From NCBI GenBank assembly GCA_003133645.1, contig PKYI01000056.1, forward strand, positions 1 through 34,343: a stretch of 34,343 nt of DNA, in the 5' to 3' direction. Source of the stretch: Acidobacteriota bacterium. GTDB taxonomy: Bacteria > Acidobacteriota > Thermoanaerobaculia > Thermoanaerobaculales > Thermoanaerobaculaceae. Positions within the stretch are counted from its first letter, which is position 1; the number at the start of each line of letters is the position of its first letter. The notes under the pieces are model-generated. The model saw only the letters and a list, made by a program, of their open reading frames with translations, was not told the DNA's origin and did no database searches. Both the position numbers and the translations under genes were made by a program. This document shows positions 25,020-32,641 of this stretch, one piece after another.

Positions 25020-25054
25020 AGAAACCCCTCGCCGGGGTGGTCGCGCGGTGGCGG

Positions 25055-25084
25055 TTGACAACCGGTGCGGACCTGGACTACAAG
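25055..25084 (+). promoter_or_regulatory. Promoter upstream of the Nramp operon
   Basis: TTGACA (25055-25060) and TACAAG (25079-25084), 18 bases apart, form a plausible promoter reading towards the transporter. Transcription from here gives a leader of about 300 nt before the Nramp start at 25395. Confidence 0.4.
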
Positions 25085-25090
25085 GGCCAA

Positions 25091-25394
25091 TCGTGGTCGT
25101 GTGCCGTGAGGTGAGGGCGTCGCAGCCGGCGCCGGACATGGGGTGGAAAGGACAGATGGAACCTCCAAGTCGCGAAAGCGACTTCTACACCTGGGCCCGC
25201 CGGCCGGCGGGCGCTGCGGCACCGCGCATCTGATTCCAGTCCGCGGCGCGTCTCCGGCCTTGGGTCCCTGCGGGGAAACGGAGATGCGCATGCTTCGCCG
25301 CCTGACAACGAGACGTGCAGCTGGGCCGAGGGTTTCGGCTTGCGACGACGCCCGCTCCGGGAGGGTGTGTCGTGAGCGCTGAGGGCAGTGGTCC
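25091..25394 (+). other. Long structured leader before the Nramp/MgtE-like operon, no credible gene
   Basis: This ~300-base stretch has no convincing ORF. It contains a hairpin AAGTCGC-GAAA-GCGACTT (25167-25184) with a GNRA tetraloop, directly followed by a perfect 18-base palindrome (25195-25212), and further GC-rich arms near 25234-25290. I compared it by eye with the M-box and yybP-ykoY metal riboswitch consensus sequences and saw no match. A regulatory leader is inferred from length, position before a probable metal transporter and structure. Confidence 0.4.
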
Positions 25395-26711
25395 ATGTAC
25401 TGGCTCTCGAAGAGCTTCCACGTCCTGAACCGGTTCAAGCGCCGGCTCCTGATCTTCATGGCCGTGCTCGGCCCCGGGATCATCACGATGGTGGCCGACA
25501 ACGACGCCGGCGGGATCTCCACCTACGCCGTGACCGGTTCCAAGTACGGCTTCTCGCTGCTCTGGATCATCTTCATTCTCGTCCCGATGGCGTATTACAT
25601 CCAGGAGATGACCGTTCGCCTCGGCGCCGTGACGAAGCGAGGGCATGCCGAGGCGATCTTCGAGGGGTTCGGCCCGTTCTGGGGGTGGTTCTCCCTCGTC
25701 GACCTCGCGATCGTCAACCTGTTGACGTTGGTCACGGAGTACATCGGGATGATCGCGGCGATGAGCCTGTTCGGCGTCCCGCCGGTGGTCACCTTTCTGG
25801 CGGTGACCGCCATCCTCGTGGCCGTCTCGATGACCGGGAAGTACTGGACGTTCGAGCGGCTGACGCTGTTCTTCTGCGCTTTCAACCTCGTTTACATCCC
25901 GGCAGCGTTCTGGGCGATGAAAACCACCACCAGCCCAGGCTGGGGCAAGGTGTTCGAAGGGCTCTTCCTCCCGACGTTGCCCGGAGGGATGTCAGGCGGG
26001 CTGCTGTTCATCATCCTGGCGAACATCGGGACGACGATCACGCCGTGGCAGATCTTCTTCCAGCAGAGTTCGGTCGTCGACAAGGGGCTCGACGTCCACG
26101 ACGTGAAGTTCGGCAAGATCGACACGTTTGCCGGCTCGCTCATCACCGGCATCGTGGCCGCGTTCATCATCATCACGACGGGCGCGGCGTTCTACTACCA
26201 CCACCCTCCCATCGTCATCGAGGACGCCAGGCAGACCGCCGAGGCGATCGTGCCGCTCCTCGGCGGGTACGGCGCCCTGGCGAGGAAGCTCTTCGCGATC
26301 GGCCTCTTCGACGCGGGTTTCCTGGGCGCACTCTGCATTTCTCTCTCCACCTCGTGGGCGGTGGGCGAGGTGTTCGGCTGGGCGCACTCGCTCAACAAGA
26401 GCGTGAAGGAAGCGCCCTGGTTCTACGTCGTCCACGTGGCGATGCTGCTCGGCGCCGGCGCGATCGTACTGATCCCCGGGGCGCCGCTGATCGCGATCAC
26501 GATGTTCGTGCAGGTCGCGGCCGTGACGCTGCTCCCCTCGGCCCTGGTCTTCCTCATCCTGATCCTCAACGATCCGGCGTTCGTTGGAGAGCACGTCAAC
26601 ACCCGCTGGCAGAACATCGCGAACTGGAGCATCGTCCTCTTCGTGACGTTGATGTCCACCCTGTTCGCGATTAGCACGTTGTTCCCCGGCTTGTTCGGGG
26701 CGGGCAAGTAG
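25395..26711 (+). CDS. Nramp-family metal transporter with altered metal-binding motifs
   Basis: The 438-residue, roughly 11-helix protein has the Nramp fold pattern. In helix 1 the usual DPGN is DAGG (residues 37-40, within VADNDAGGIST). In helix 6 the usual MPHN is TPWQ (216-219, within GTTITPWQIFFQQS). The Asp is kept, but the Asn, and above all the Met that favours transition metals in classical Nramp proteins, are replaced. Loss of that Met is known to relax selectivity towards alkaline-earth ions, so Mg2+ is a likely cargo here. The next gene, nine bases on, encodes an MgtE-type regulatory module, which supports this. The ATG at 25395 lies ten codons ahead of the first conserved helix. 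No canonical ribosome binding site was evident beyond GAGGG. Confidence 0.87.
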   Translation: MYWLSKSFHVLNRFKRRLLIFMAVLGPGIITMVADNDAGGISTYAVTGSKYGFSLLWIIFILVPMAYYIQEMTVRLGAVTKRGHAEAIFEGFGPFWGWFSLVDLAIVNLLTLVTEYIGMIAAMSLFGVPPVVTFLAVTAILVAVSMTGKYWTFERLTLFFCAFNLVYIPAAFWAMKTTTSPGWGKVFEGLFLPTLPGGMSGGLLFIILANIGTTITPWQIFFQQSSVVDKGLDVHDVKFGKIDTFAGSLITGIVAAFIIITTGAAFYYHHPPIVIEDARQTAEAIVPLLGGYGALARKLFAIGLFDAGFLGALCISLSTSWAVGEVFGWAHSLNKSVKEAPWFYVVHVAMLLGAGAIVLIPGAPLIAITMFVQVAAVTLLPSALVFLILILNDPAFVGEHVNTRWQNIANWSIVLFVTLMSTLFAISTLFPGLFGAGK

Positions 26712-26720
26712 GAGGAAGAT

Positions 26721-28007
26721 ATGGCAGCGCCGACCGTCCAGCCGCCGAAAGTCCCGGACCTGCCGCAGGGAATTGGGAACTTCCGCTTCCTCTTCTTTTC
26801 CCAGCTGCTCAAGCGGCCGGTGTGCGCCGGGAAGATCAAGGACCGGATCGGGAAACTCACGGACCTCGTCTTCGCCCTGAAGGAGCCCTACCCCGAGGCG
26901 GTCGGCATCGTCCTCGAATTCGGGTGGGGCAAGCCGACGCAGTTCATCCCCTGGGAGCGGGTCGTCAAGGTCGAGGACGACGCGGTCTTCGTCCGGCCGC
27001 CCGAGGCCGGCGGGGTCTACCCGCCGTTCGTCGACCAGCCCGGCTGGATGTTGGTGGACGCGCACCTCATGGGCCGCACGATCCTCGACATGGACGGCCG
27101 CCGCACCGAGGTGGTCAACGATGTCCACCTGCTCGAGGCCAAGGGCCACCTCCTCCTCGTGCACGTGGACACCTCGATGAACGGGATCCTGCGCCGGTGG
27201 GGCCTCGGCAAGCTGAAGTGGGTCAAGGACGAGTTCATCTCGTGGAAATACGTCCAGCCGTTGTCGGTGGAGGACGCCGTCGCGACCGACAAGGTGTCGC
27301 TCTCCGTGACCCGCAGGCAGATGCTCGACCTGCCGAGCGAGGACCTCGCAGACGCACTCGAGGAGCTGGAGGGCGAGGAGCAGGAAGCGCTGTTTTCGGC
27401 TCTAGACTCCGAGAAGGCCGCCGAGACGCTGCTCGAAGCCGAGCCGCGCGCCCAACGCCAGCTGATTGCTGACCTCCGCAAGGAGCGGGCGCGGCTGATC
27501 CTCTCGGAGATGAGCGTCCCGCAGCTTGCCAAGCTTTTCTCGGTGCTGCCGCACGACGATGCGACCGAGCTGATGGACGTGCTGTCCCCCGAGGATGCCG
27601 CCCGGATCAAAGCGATCCTCTCGGAGCGGGAGGCGACGGCCGGGGCGTTGATGTCGCCTGATTTCGTGGCCGTGTCGTCCGACACCAGGGTCGGGCCTCT
27701 CTTGGAGCAGATCCGGAAATCGAAGGCGGAGCCGGAGGCGATCTCGTACGTATACGTGGTCAATCAGGAAGGGCGTACCCTCGCGGGGGTCGTCGATCTG
27801 CGCGAGTTGGTGCTCGCGGCGGACGACGCGCCGGTGTCGTCGATCATGACGTCGCCGGTCGTCTCGGTCGAGGAGGGCGACCTACAGGACGACATCGCCG
27901 CGGTTTTCGCCAAGTACCACTACCGGATGATCCCGATCGTCGACGCCCAGGACCGCATGCTCGGCGTGATCCGCTCCAACGAGATCATGGCGGGCGCCGC
28001 GTCCTGA
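26721..28007 (+). CDS. Soluble PRC-barrel / MgtE_N / CBS-pair protein, probable transporter regulator
   Basis: This 428-residue protein has no membrane helix. Two PRC-barrel-like segments come first (about 38-95 with KDRIGKLTDLVFAL, and 105-185 with GRTILDMDGRRTEVVNDVHL). Then follows a helical MgtE N-domain (about 205-300: LPSEDLADALEELEGEEQEA, VLPHDDATELMDVLSPEDA) and a CBS pair (about 305-425: GALMSPDFVAVSSDT and SIMTSPVVSVEEGDL). In MgtE channels the N and CBS domains bind Mg2+ between them and close the pore; the MgtE pore domain is missing here. AGGAGG sits five bases before the ATG. Its place directly behind the Nramp gene suggests that it senses Mg2+ and gates or tunes that transporter in trans. 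Confidence 0.88.
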   Translation: MAAPTVQPPKVPDLPQGIGNFRFLFFSQLLKRPVCAGKIKDRIGKLTDLVFALKEPYPEAVGIVLEFGWGKPTQFIPWERVVKVEDDAVFVRPPEAGGVYPPFVDQPGWMLVDAHLMGRTILDMDGRRTEVVNDVHLLEAKGHLLLVHVDTSMNGILRRWGLGKLKWVKDEFISWKYVQPLSVEDAVATDKVSLSVTRRQMLDLPSEDLADALEELEGEEQEALFSALDSEKAAETLLEAEPRAQRQLIADLRKERARLILSEMSVPQLAKLFSVLPHDDATELMDVLSPEDAARIKAILSEREATAGALMSPDFVAVSSDTRVGPLLEQIRKSKAEPEAISYVYVVNQEGRTLAGVVDLRELVLAADDAPVSSIMTSPVVSVEEGDLQDDIAAVFAKYHYRMIPIVDAQDRMLGVIRSNEIMAGAAS

Positions 28008-28016
28008 AAGGAGTAG

Positions 28017-28136
28017 GTGAGCCTCATGCCCCGTGTCCAGATGACGCCGACGGCCAAGGCGGCCCTGTTCTTCCTGAGGATCTACCTGATCGCGTTGCTC
28101 GGGTTGCTGGTGGTCAGGTTCCTCAGGATTTTCTGA
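28017..28136 (+). CDS. Small single-helix membrane protein in the Nramp operon
   Basis: This short ORF encodes 39 residues from the GTG at 28017, just behind AAGGAG, or 36 from the ATG at 28026. It has a basic, Thr-containing head (MPRVQMTPTAKAA) and one hydrophobic helix (LFFLRIYLIALLGLLVV), ending RFLRIF. It begins nine bases after the MgtE-like stop codon. Layout and length resemble small regulators or accessory subunits of transporters such as KdpF or MgtS, though no sequence match to them is claimed. A weak stem-loop follows. Confidence 0.6.
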   Translation: MSLMPRVQMTPTAKAALFFLRIYLIALLGLLVVRFLRIF

Positions 28137-28141
28137 GGCGC

Positions 28142-28159
28142 CCCGGCGCGCCCGGGTTT
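28142..28159 (+). terminator. Possible weak terminator after the Nramp operon
   Basis: CCCGG and CCGGG flank CGCGC and are followed by only three T. The five-pair GC stem sits right behind the small membrane protein gene. The short T-tract makes it a weak candidate. Confidence 0.25.
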
Positions 28160-28227
28160 GCTAAGCTCGCGGGGCGTGCCGAGGGTGAACGGCGGATGGC
28201 CGGCCCGCGGTGCGAGTTGGAGGGGCG

Positions 28228-28722
28228 ATGGCTCGGACGCGCACGTCGAACCTGGCGGCTGGGGTGATCCTGGTGGTGGTCGGCGTGGTCCTGCTCGTGA
28301 CCCGCTTCGCGTTGATGGACACGGCCCCAGCATGGCTGCTCGGGCTCGGGGTCGGCCTGGCGCTCATCGCGATCGTGAGTTCATCGTACCGGGCGTTGGT
28401 CGGAGGGATGGTCCTGCTGGGCCTGGGCGCCGGGATGGTGCTGGGCGACCGCGGCGTGGCGGGCATGTCGTCCGGCGCCTGGATCCAACTCGGCCTCGGC
28501 GCGGGCTTCATCGGGATCTGGGTGCTCGCGCTCATCCTCAGGCTGAACCACCACTGGTGGCCGCTGGTGCCCGGCGCGATCCTGCTCGCCCTCGGCGGCG
28601 CGCGGTTCCTGCGGCACATCGCCGTGATCCCTCCCCAGGCGATGATCGCCGTGCGCACATGGTGGCCCGCGGCGCTCGTGGTGGCGGGCGTATGGGTGCT
28701 CGTCCGCGCCCTCCGCAGATGA
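28228..28722 (+). CDS. Multi-helix membrane protein of unknown function
   Basis: The ATG at 28228 has TTGGAGG upstream and gives 164 residues with about five hydrophobic segments (around 9-27, 36-51, 57-75, 85-104, 111-130, and a last one near 140-158). The repeated two-helix units with glycine-rich turns recall LiaF/DUF5668-type membrane domains, but I cannot assign it. It ends four bases before the stop of the convergent MltD-like gene. No link to the Nramp operon is evident. Confidence 0.65.
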   Translation: MARTRTSNLAAGVILVVVGVVLLVTRFALMDTAPAWLLGLGVGLALIAIVSSSYRALVGGMVLLGLGAGMVLGDRGVAGMSSGAWIQLGLGAGFIGIWVLALILRLNHHWWPLVPGAILLALGGARFLRHIAVIPPQAMIAVRTWWPAALVVAGVWVLVRALRR

Positions 28723-28726
28723 AAGG

Positions 28727-30325
28727 TCAGCGGCTGAGGAGGATGACGTCACCAGGGCGGATCGTTTCATCGGCGAGGTTGTTGCGCTTCTGCAGCTCCC
28801 CGGTCGAGGTGCCGAACCGCTGCGCGATCCGGTACAAAGTGTCGCCGCGCCTGACGACGTACCGCTTCGTCGGCGCGTGGGCAGACGCCTTGCGCGACGG
28901 GGCCGACGCCACGGTGTGGCGTTCGGCGGCGGCGACCGGCCCGCGAGGGACAATCAGCGTCTGGCCGATGCGCAGGGCGCGCGGGTTCCTGATGCCGTTC
29001 GCCGCCAGGATCACGTCCACGCTCGAGCCGTACGTGCGCGCGATCGCCCCCGGGGTGTCGCCCCTCTTGATCACGTGGAGGAAGCGGCGCACCCGTTCCG
29101 ATGGGGGTATCGCGGCGATGACCTCGGCGATGTTCGACTGGAGGCCGCAGGGGACGGCGAGCTGGTAGGTCCCGCTTGCCGGTGTGAGGCGCTGCTTGAG
29201 CGCCGGGTTCAAGTCGGCGAGGTCCCTGGCGTCGAGGCCGGCGCGTTGCGCCAGCACGTCGAGATCGAGAGCGCCGCGAACCGGAACCCGGTCCAGGCAC
29301 GGCGGGTGCTCTTCGATCGGGGGCAGGCCGTAGGCGGCCGGGTTCTTCGTCACGACCACCACCGCCCACAACGCCGGGACGTAGTTGCGCGTCTCGCGGC
29401 GCAGGTAGCGGCGCAACGTCCAAAAGTCCGTGTCGCCATTGCTCCGGCGCAGCGCCCGCTGGATGTTGCCGGCGCCGCAGTTGTACGCCGCCAGCGCCAG
29501 CTCCCATGAACCGAACATGTTGTGCAGGTCGCCGAGGTGCCGGACGGCCGCCTTCGTCGCAAGGAATGGGTCGTTGCGCTCGTCGACGAGGCTGTCGGCG
29601 CGGAGGTCGTACAGCCGCGCCGTCCCCGCCATGAACTGCCACAAACCCTCCGCCTTGGCGCGCGAGCGGGCGTGCGGGTTGAACGCGCTCTCGACCAGTG
29701 GCAGCCAGGCGAGGTCCTGCGGCATGTTCGCCTTCTTGAGCTCGGCGCGGATGTACGGCAGGTAGATCGAGGCCCGCTCGAGGGCGGCGATGAGCTTTTC
29801 ACGGTACCGTCCGGTGTAGAAGTCGATCAGCGAGGTGACCTCCGGGTTGACGACAACCGGGAGGTCGTACTGGGCCTGACGCGCCCTCTCCTGCACTTCG
29901 CTGACATGCGCCTCGGCCACGGGTTCAGGCTCGGGCGGCGAGTCGTCGACGGCGGTGTCGTCGCCGTCGTCGATCTGGTCGGCGAGCGAGGCCAGCTCAG
30001 CCACGACGTCGTCGCGGTACGCGGGGCAGTCGTTCGGCCGTACGGCGAGTTCGGGGGTGCGGTCGAGGAGCTGAAAGACCGCGGCCTCGCAGTCCTGGAA
30101 CTCGGTGGTGTCACCCCTGGCGGCCGCGTCCTGGGCCGACGCGAGCAACGCCTCGACTTGGTCATGGGCGTTCGGCTGCGCCGTCGGCGCGGGGCCGGAA
30201 TTGGCCGTTGCGGCGGGAGGCTTGGCCGGTTGGATACCGTCGTTGGCGGGCGGCGCCGTGCGGCACCCGGCAACGGCCGCGAGCACGACAAGCAACGCCC
30301 CGGAGGTGAACGCTCTTCCGCTCAT
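28727..30325 (-). CDS. mltD: MltD-like membrane-bound lytic transglycosylase with two LysM repeats
   Basis: This 532-residue lipoprotein cuts peptidoglycan glycan strands, forming anhydro-muropeptides, at the periplasmic side. A signal peptide ends in the lipobox VAGC (Cys 21). An acidic, Pro-rich spacer follows to about 155. The SLT domain contains LPLVESAFNPHARSRAKAEG with the catalytic Glu, GLWQFMAGTARLYDL and LALAAYNCGAGNI. Two LysM wall-binding repeats end the protein (about 412-457, VIKRGDTPGAIARTYGSS; and 487-531, YVVRRGDTLYRIAQRFGTS). Its ATG overlaps the stop of the MglA-like gene (ATGA), so both are made in step, which suggests linked roles in cell polarity or wall remodelling. Confidence 0.9.
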   Translation of the reverse strand: MSGRAFTSGALLVVLAAVAGCRTAPPANDGIQPAKPPAATANSGPAPTAQPNAHDQVEALLASAQDAAARGDTTEFQDCEAAVFQLLDRTPELAVRPNDCPAYRDDVVAELASLADQIDDGDDTAVDDSPPEPEPVAEAHVSEVQERARQAQYDLPVVVNPEVTSLIDFYTGRYREKLIAALERASIYLPYIRAELKKANMPQDLAWLPLVESAFNPHARSRAKAEGLWQFMAGTARLYDLRADSLVDERNDPFLATKAAVRHLGDLHNMFGSWELALAAYNCGAGNIQRALRRSNGDTDFWTLRRYLRRETRNYVPALWAVVVVTKNPAAYGLPPIEEHPPCLDRVPVRGALDLDVLAQRAGLDARDLADLNPALKQRLTPASGTYQLAVPCGLQSNIAEVIAAIPPSERVRRFLHVIKRGDTPGAIARTYGSSVDVILAANGIRNPRALRIGQTLIVPRGPVAAAERHTVASAPSRKASAHAPTKRYVVRRGDTLYRIAQRFGTSTGELQKRNNLADETIRPGDVILLSR

Positions 30326-31674
30326 TCGCCTTGCAGGTTCACGAGGAGTGTCAAGGCCAGATGACGGATCTGGCCGCCGCGCTTGAGTTCGACCTCCAGA
30401 GGCGACATGTCCCTCACGACACGACCGTTGCCGTCCACGAGCTGGATGTTGACCAGGCAGCGGTGAGCCTCGCCGAGGGCGCTGCCGACCTGTTCGTCGA
30501 TGCGCCGCTTGACCTCCTGCCGGGAGTTGAGCGAACCCTGGAGCAGGGCGTCGAGATCGAAGGCTGGAGCGCTCTCCCGTGCCGGCCTCGGCTCCGGCCG
30601 GTACGTGCTCGACTTGCGCAGCGTCTCGAGCTCGGCAAGGATGTCGAGCGATGACGAGACCCTGACATGGCGCATCTCGGTCTCCACCGCCTCGGGTTCC
30701 GCCTCGGGCGTCGTGGCGAACTCGACCCCCGCTTCCTCGGTCTCCTCGGCCTCCTCGGCGACCGGAAACTCGGCTGTGGTGTCGTCCGGACCTGCCGTTG
30801 CGGCTTCGGCCTTCGGTTTCTCACCCCCGGCGGGCTGCACGACGTCCGCAATCGCGGCCGCCGCCGGCTGGACATCCGCTGCCTCGGCCGCCTGCAGGTC
30901 CGGGTTCGGCGCCTCATCTGCTTCGGGTCCGATTGCCGCCGGGGCGGAGGCAAGCGTCCCGAGGCCCTCGGCCGCGGCTGCCGCGAGCGCCGCGGGGCTG
31001 AACGCCACCTGATGCCGCGACGGGGCGCCGGGTGTGGCGGGCGCAGCCGAGGCCGCCAGGGGAGCGCCCATCCCGTCGCGCGCGGTCATCCGGCGCCGCA
31101 GCGACCGCAAGGTGAGCTTGGTGATCGCCTTCAGGGTCTCGAAGACGCCGGTGCCTTCGGTCGCCACCGACTCGAAGTAATCCCATCGGCCGTCGGGGTT
31201 GAGCCGGCTGTTGAGCTCGTCGAGGGTGAGAACGTTCTTGAGGTCACGCTTGTTGTACTGCATGGCGATGGGGAGGGTGTCGATCGCCAGGCCCAGCTCA
31301 AGGAGGTTCTCGGTGAGGTTCTGGAGGCTCTCGAGGTTGGCGTCGGCCATCGGTCGTTGCGAGTCCGCAACGAACACCATCCCATCGACGCCCTTGAGCA
31401 CGAGCTTGCGGGTGGTGTTGTAGAAGACCTGGCCGGGGACGGTGTAGAGCTGGAGGCGGGTGCGGAAGCCACCGACCTTTCCGACCTCGATCGGCAGGAG
31501 GTCAAAGAAGAGCGTCCGGTCGGTTTCGGTCTCGAGCGAGACCATCTCCCCGCGGGAGCCGGGCGCGGTCTTGGCATAGATGAACGAGAGGTTGGTAGTC
31601 TTCCCGCACAGACCGGGACCGTAGTACACGATCTTGGCCGCCATCTGCATCGTGGCCCAGTTGAAGAAGACCAT
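30322..31674 (-). CDS. mglA: MglA-like Ras-family GTPase with long C-terminal extension
   Basis: Residues 1 to about 195 form an MglA-type small GTPase: KIVYYGPGLCGKTTNLSFIY (P-loop), TETDRTLFFDLLP, the QLYTVPGQVFYNTTRKLVLK switch 2 region and QYNKRDL. MglA sets the leading pole for gliding and type IV pilus motility in Myxococcus. Here the protein is 450 residues: after the GTPase an Ala/Glu/Pro-rich disordered linker (about 200-340) leads to a conserved-looking end domain (about 345-450). That domain includes SLDILAELETLRKSSTY and HRCLVNIQLVDGNGRVVRD. No MglB partner is in the window. It follows the DUF2520 gene by 17 bases and overlaps mltD. Confidence 0.88.
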   Translation of the reverse strand: MVFFNWATMQMAAKIVYYGPGLCGKTTNLSFIYAKTAPGSRGEMVSLETETDRTLFFDLLPIEVGKVGGFRTRLQLYTVPGQVFYNTTRKLVLKGVDGMVFVADSQRPMADANLESLQNLTENLLELGLAIDTLPIAMQYNKRDLKNVLTLDELNSRLNPDGRWDYFESVATEGTGVFETLKAITKLTLRSLRRRMTARDGMGAPLAASAAPATPGAPSRHQVAFSPAALAAAAAEGLGTLASAPAAIGPEADEAPNPDLQAAEAADVQPAAAAIADVVQPAGGEKPKAEAATAGPDDTTAEFPVAEEAEETEEAGVEFATTPEAEPEAVETEMRHVRVSSSLDILAELETLRKSSTYRPEPRPARESAPAFDLDALLQGSLNSRQEVKRRIDEQVGSALGEAHRCLVNIQLVDGNGRVVRDMSPLEVELKRGGQIRHLALTLLVNLQGE

Positions 31675-31691
31675 TGCTGCGCGCCCCCAGA

Positions 31692-32582
31692 CTACGTCAA
31701 CGGCTGGAACCTACCACACCGGGCGTGGCCGGTCAACGCGAATTCGAGGCCACGGATCCGCATTTCGTTGAGCAGGCGCTCGTTGGCGAGCGCCGCGACG
31801 GCAAGACCCGCGACGGCGCGATACGCGGCCGCAGCCCCGTCGGGGATCGCCGCGAGGTGGGCCAGCACCGCGGCGTCATCCCCCCGTGCCAGCGGACCCG
31901 TCAGGTTCTCCATGCCGCGCGCCGAAAGGGCAGCCTCCACGGCGCCGGCGACGAGAGGGCGCAGCGCCGCTGCGGCGCCGCGCCGGGAGAACCCCACGCC
32001 GGTCAGGAGGTCCCTTGCGGTCACAACGAGTACGTGGGTCAGGTTGGCGGCCAGCGCGGCGGCGGCGTGATAGGTGGGCTTGGCGGCCGCCGCGAGGCGC
32101 ACCGGGCGCATCTCGAGCGCAAGGGCGAGGCGGCGCGCCTCGCGCACTGCAGCGGCGCTCCCTTCGACGGTCGCGACGGCGCCGGCCAGGCGGACGAGCG
32201 GCCCGTCGGCCGTGGGGAAGCTCACCATCGGGTGGAGCGACCCGGTCGCCGGTCCGCACCGCGCGATGGCCGCAAGAGCGTCGGCCGTGAGCAGGCCGGA
32301 GGTGTGGAGCACGACGGTCGTGGCTGGGTGCAGGCGCGGCGCGAGCTGCTCGGCGCACGCCAGGATCGCCGAGTCGGGCACCGCGATGAGCACCCCGTGC
32401 ACGGGCGGCAGCGCATCGCCGGCGCCGAACGCCCGGACCCCGGGCAGCGCCCGCCTCACCCGCGCCCTGCCCCGCGGCGATCGCGCCTCCACCCCGGCCA
32501 CCCCGAGACCCGACGCTTCGATCGCCCGGGCCAACTGCACGCCGCACCGGCCCGCACCCACGAGAAACCACTGAGAGAGCAT
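31692..32582 (-). CDS. Rossmann-like and DUF2520 domain protein
   Basis: The 296-residue protein has an N-terminal Rossmann-like domain (FLVGAGRCGVQLARAIEAS, VLIAVPDSAI, VLHTSGLLTADAL, GSLHPMVSF) and a helical C-terminal DUF2520 domain with KPTYHAAAALAANLTHVLV. The layout matches the ProC/6-phosphogluconate dehydrogenase-like family, whose members are uncharacterised; NADP binding is expected. It is the first gene of the operon with mglA and mltD and diverges from hrcA across only 59 bases. Confidence 0.87.
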   Translation of the reverse strand: MLSQWFLVGAGRCGVQLARAIEASGLGVAGVEARSPRGRARVRRALPGVRAFGAGDALPPVHGVLIAVPDSAILACAEQLAPRLHPATTVVLHTSGLLTADALAAIARCGPATGSLHPMVSFPTADGPLVRLAGAVATVEGSAAAVREARRLALALEMRPVRLAAAAKPTYHAAAALAANLTHVLVVTARDLLTGVGFSRRGAAAALRPLVAGAVEAALSARGMENLTGPLARGDDAAVLAHLAAIPDGAAAAYRAVAGLAVAALANERLLNEMRIRGLEFALTGHARCGRFQPLT

Positions 32583-32589
32583 GCGATCA

Positions 32590-32598
32590 TGGTACAGT
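32590..32598 (+). promoter_or_regulatory. Extended -10 promoter of hrcA-grpE-dnaK
   Basis: TGGTACAGT is an extended -10 (TGn plus TACAGT) 43 bases before the hrcA ATG, in the 59-bp divergent region. No CIRCE element (TTAGCACTC-N9-GAGTGCTAA) is visible in 32583-32641. Confidence 0.4.
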
Positions 32599-32641
32599 AC
32601 GGCAACCCGCGGAAGGGTTTCGCACGGGCGGAAGCAGGCCG

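Noticed and set aside
25138-25233. Short ORF with SDFYTWAR, recalling the start of DUF29 proteins
   Set aside because: Only a few residues match, the ORF stops after 31 codons, and the coding match coincides with the hairpin arms; too weak to call a pseudogene.
25091-25394. M-box or yybP-ykoY riboswitch
   Set aside because: The conserved core segments of either class were not found by eye; kept only as an unassigned structured leader.
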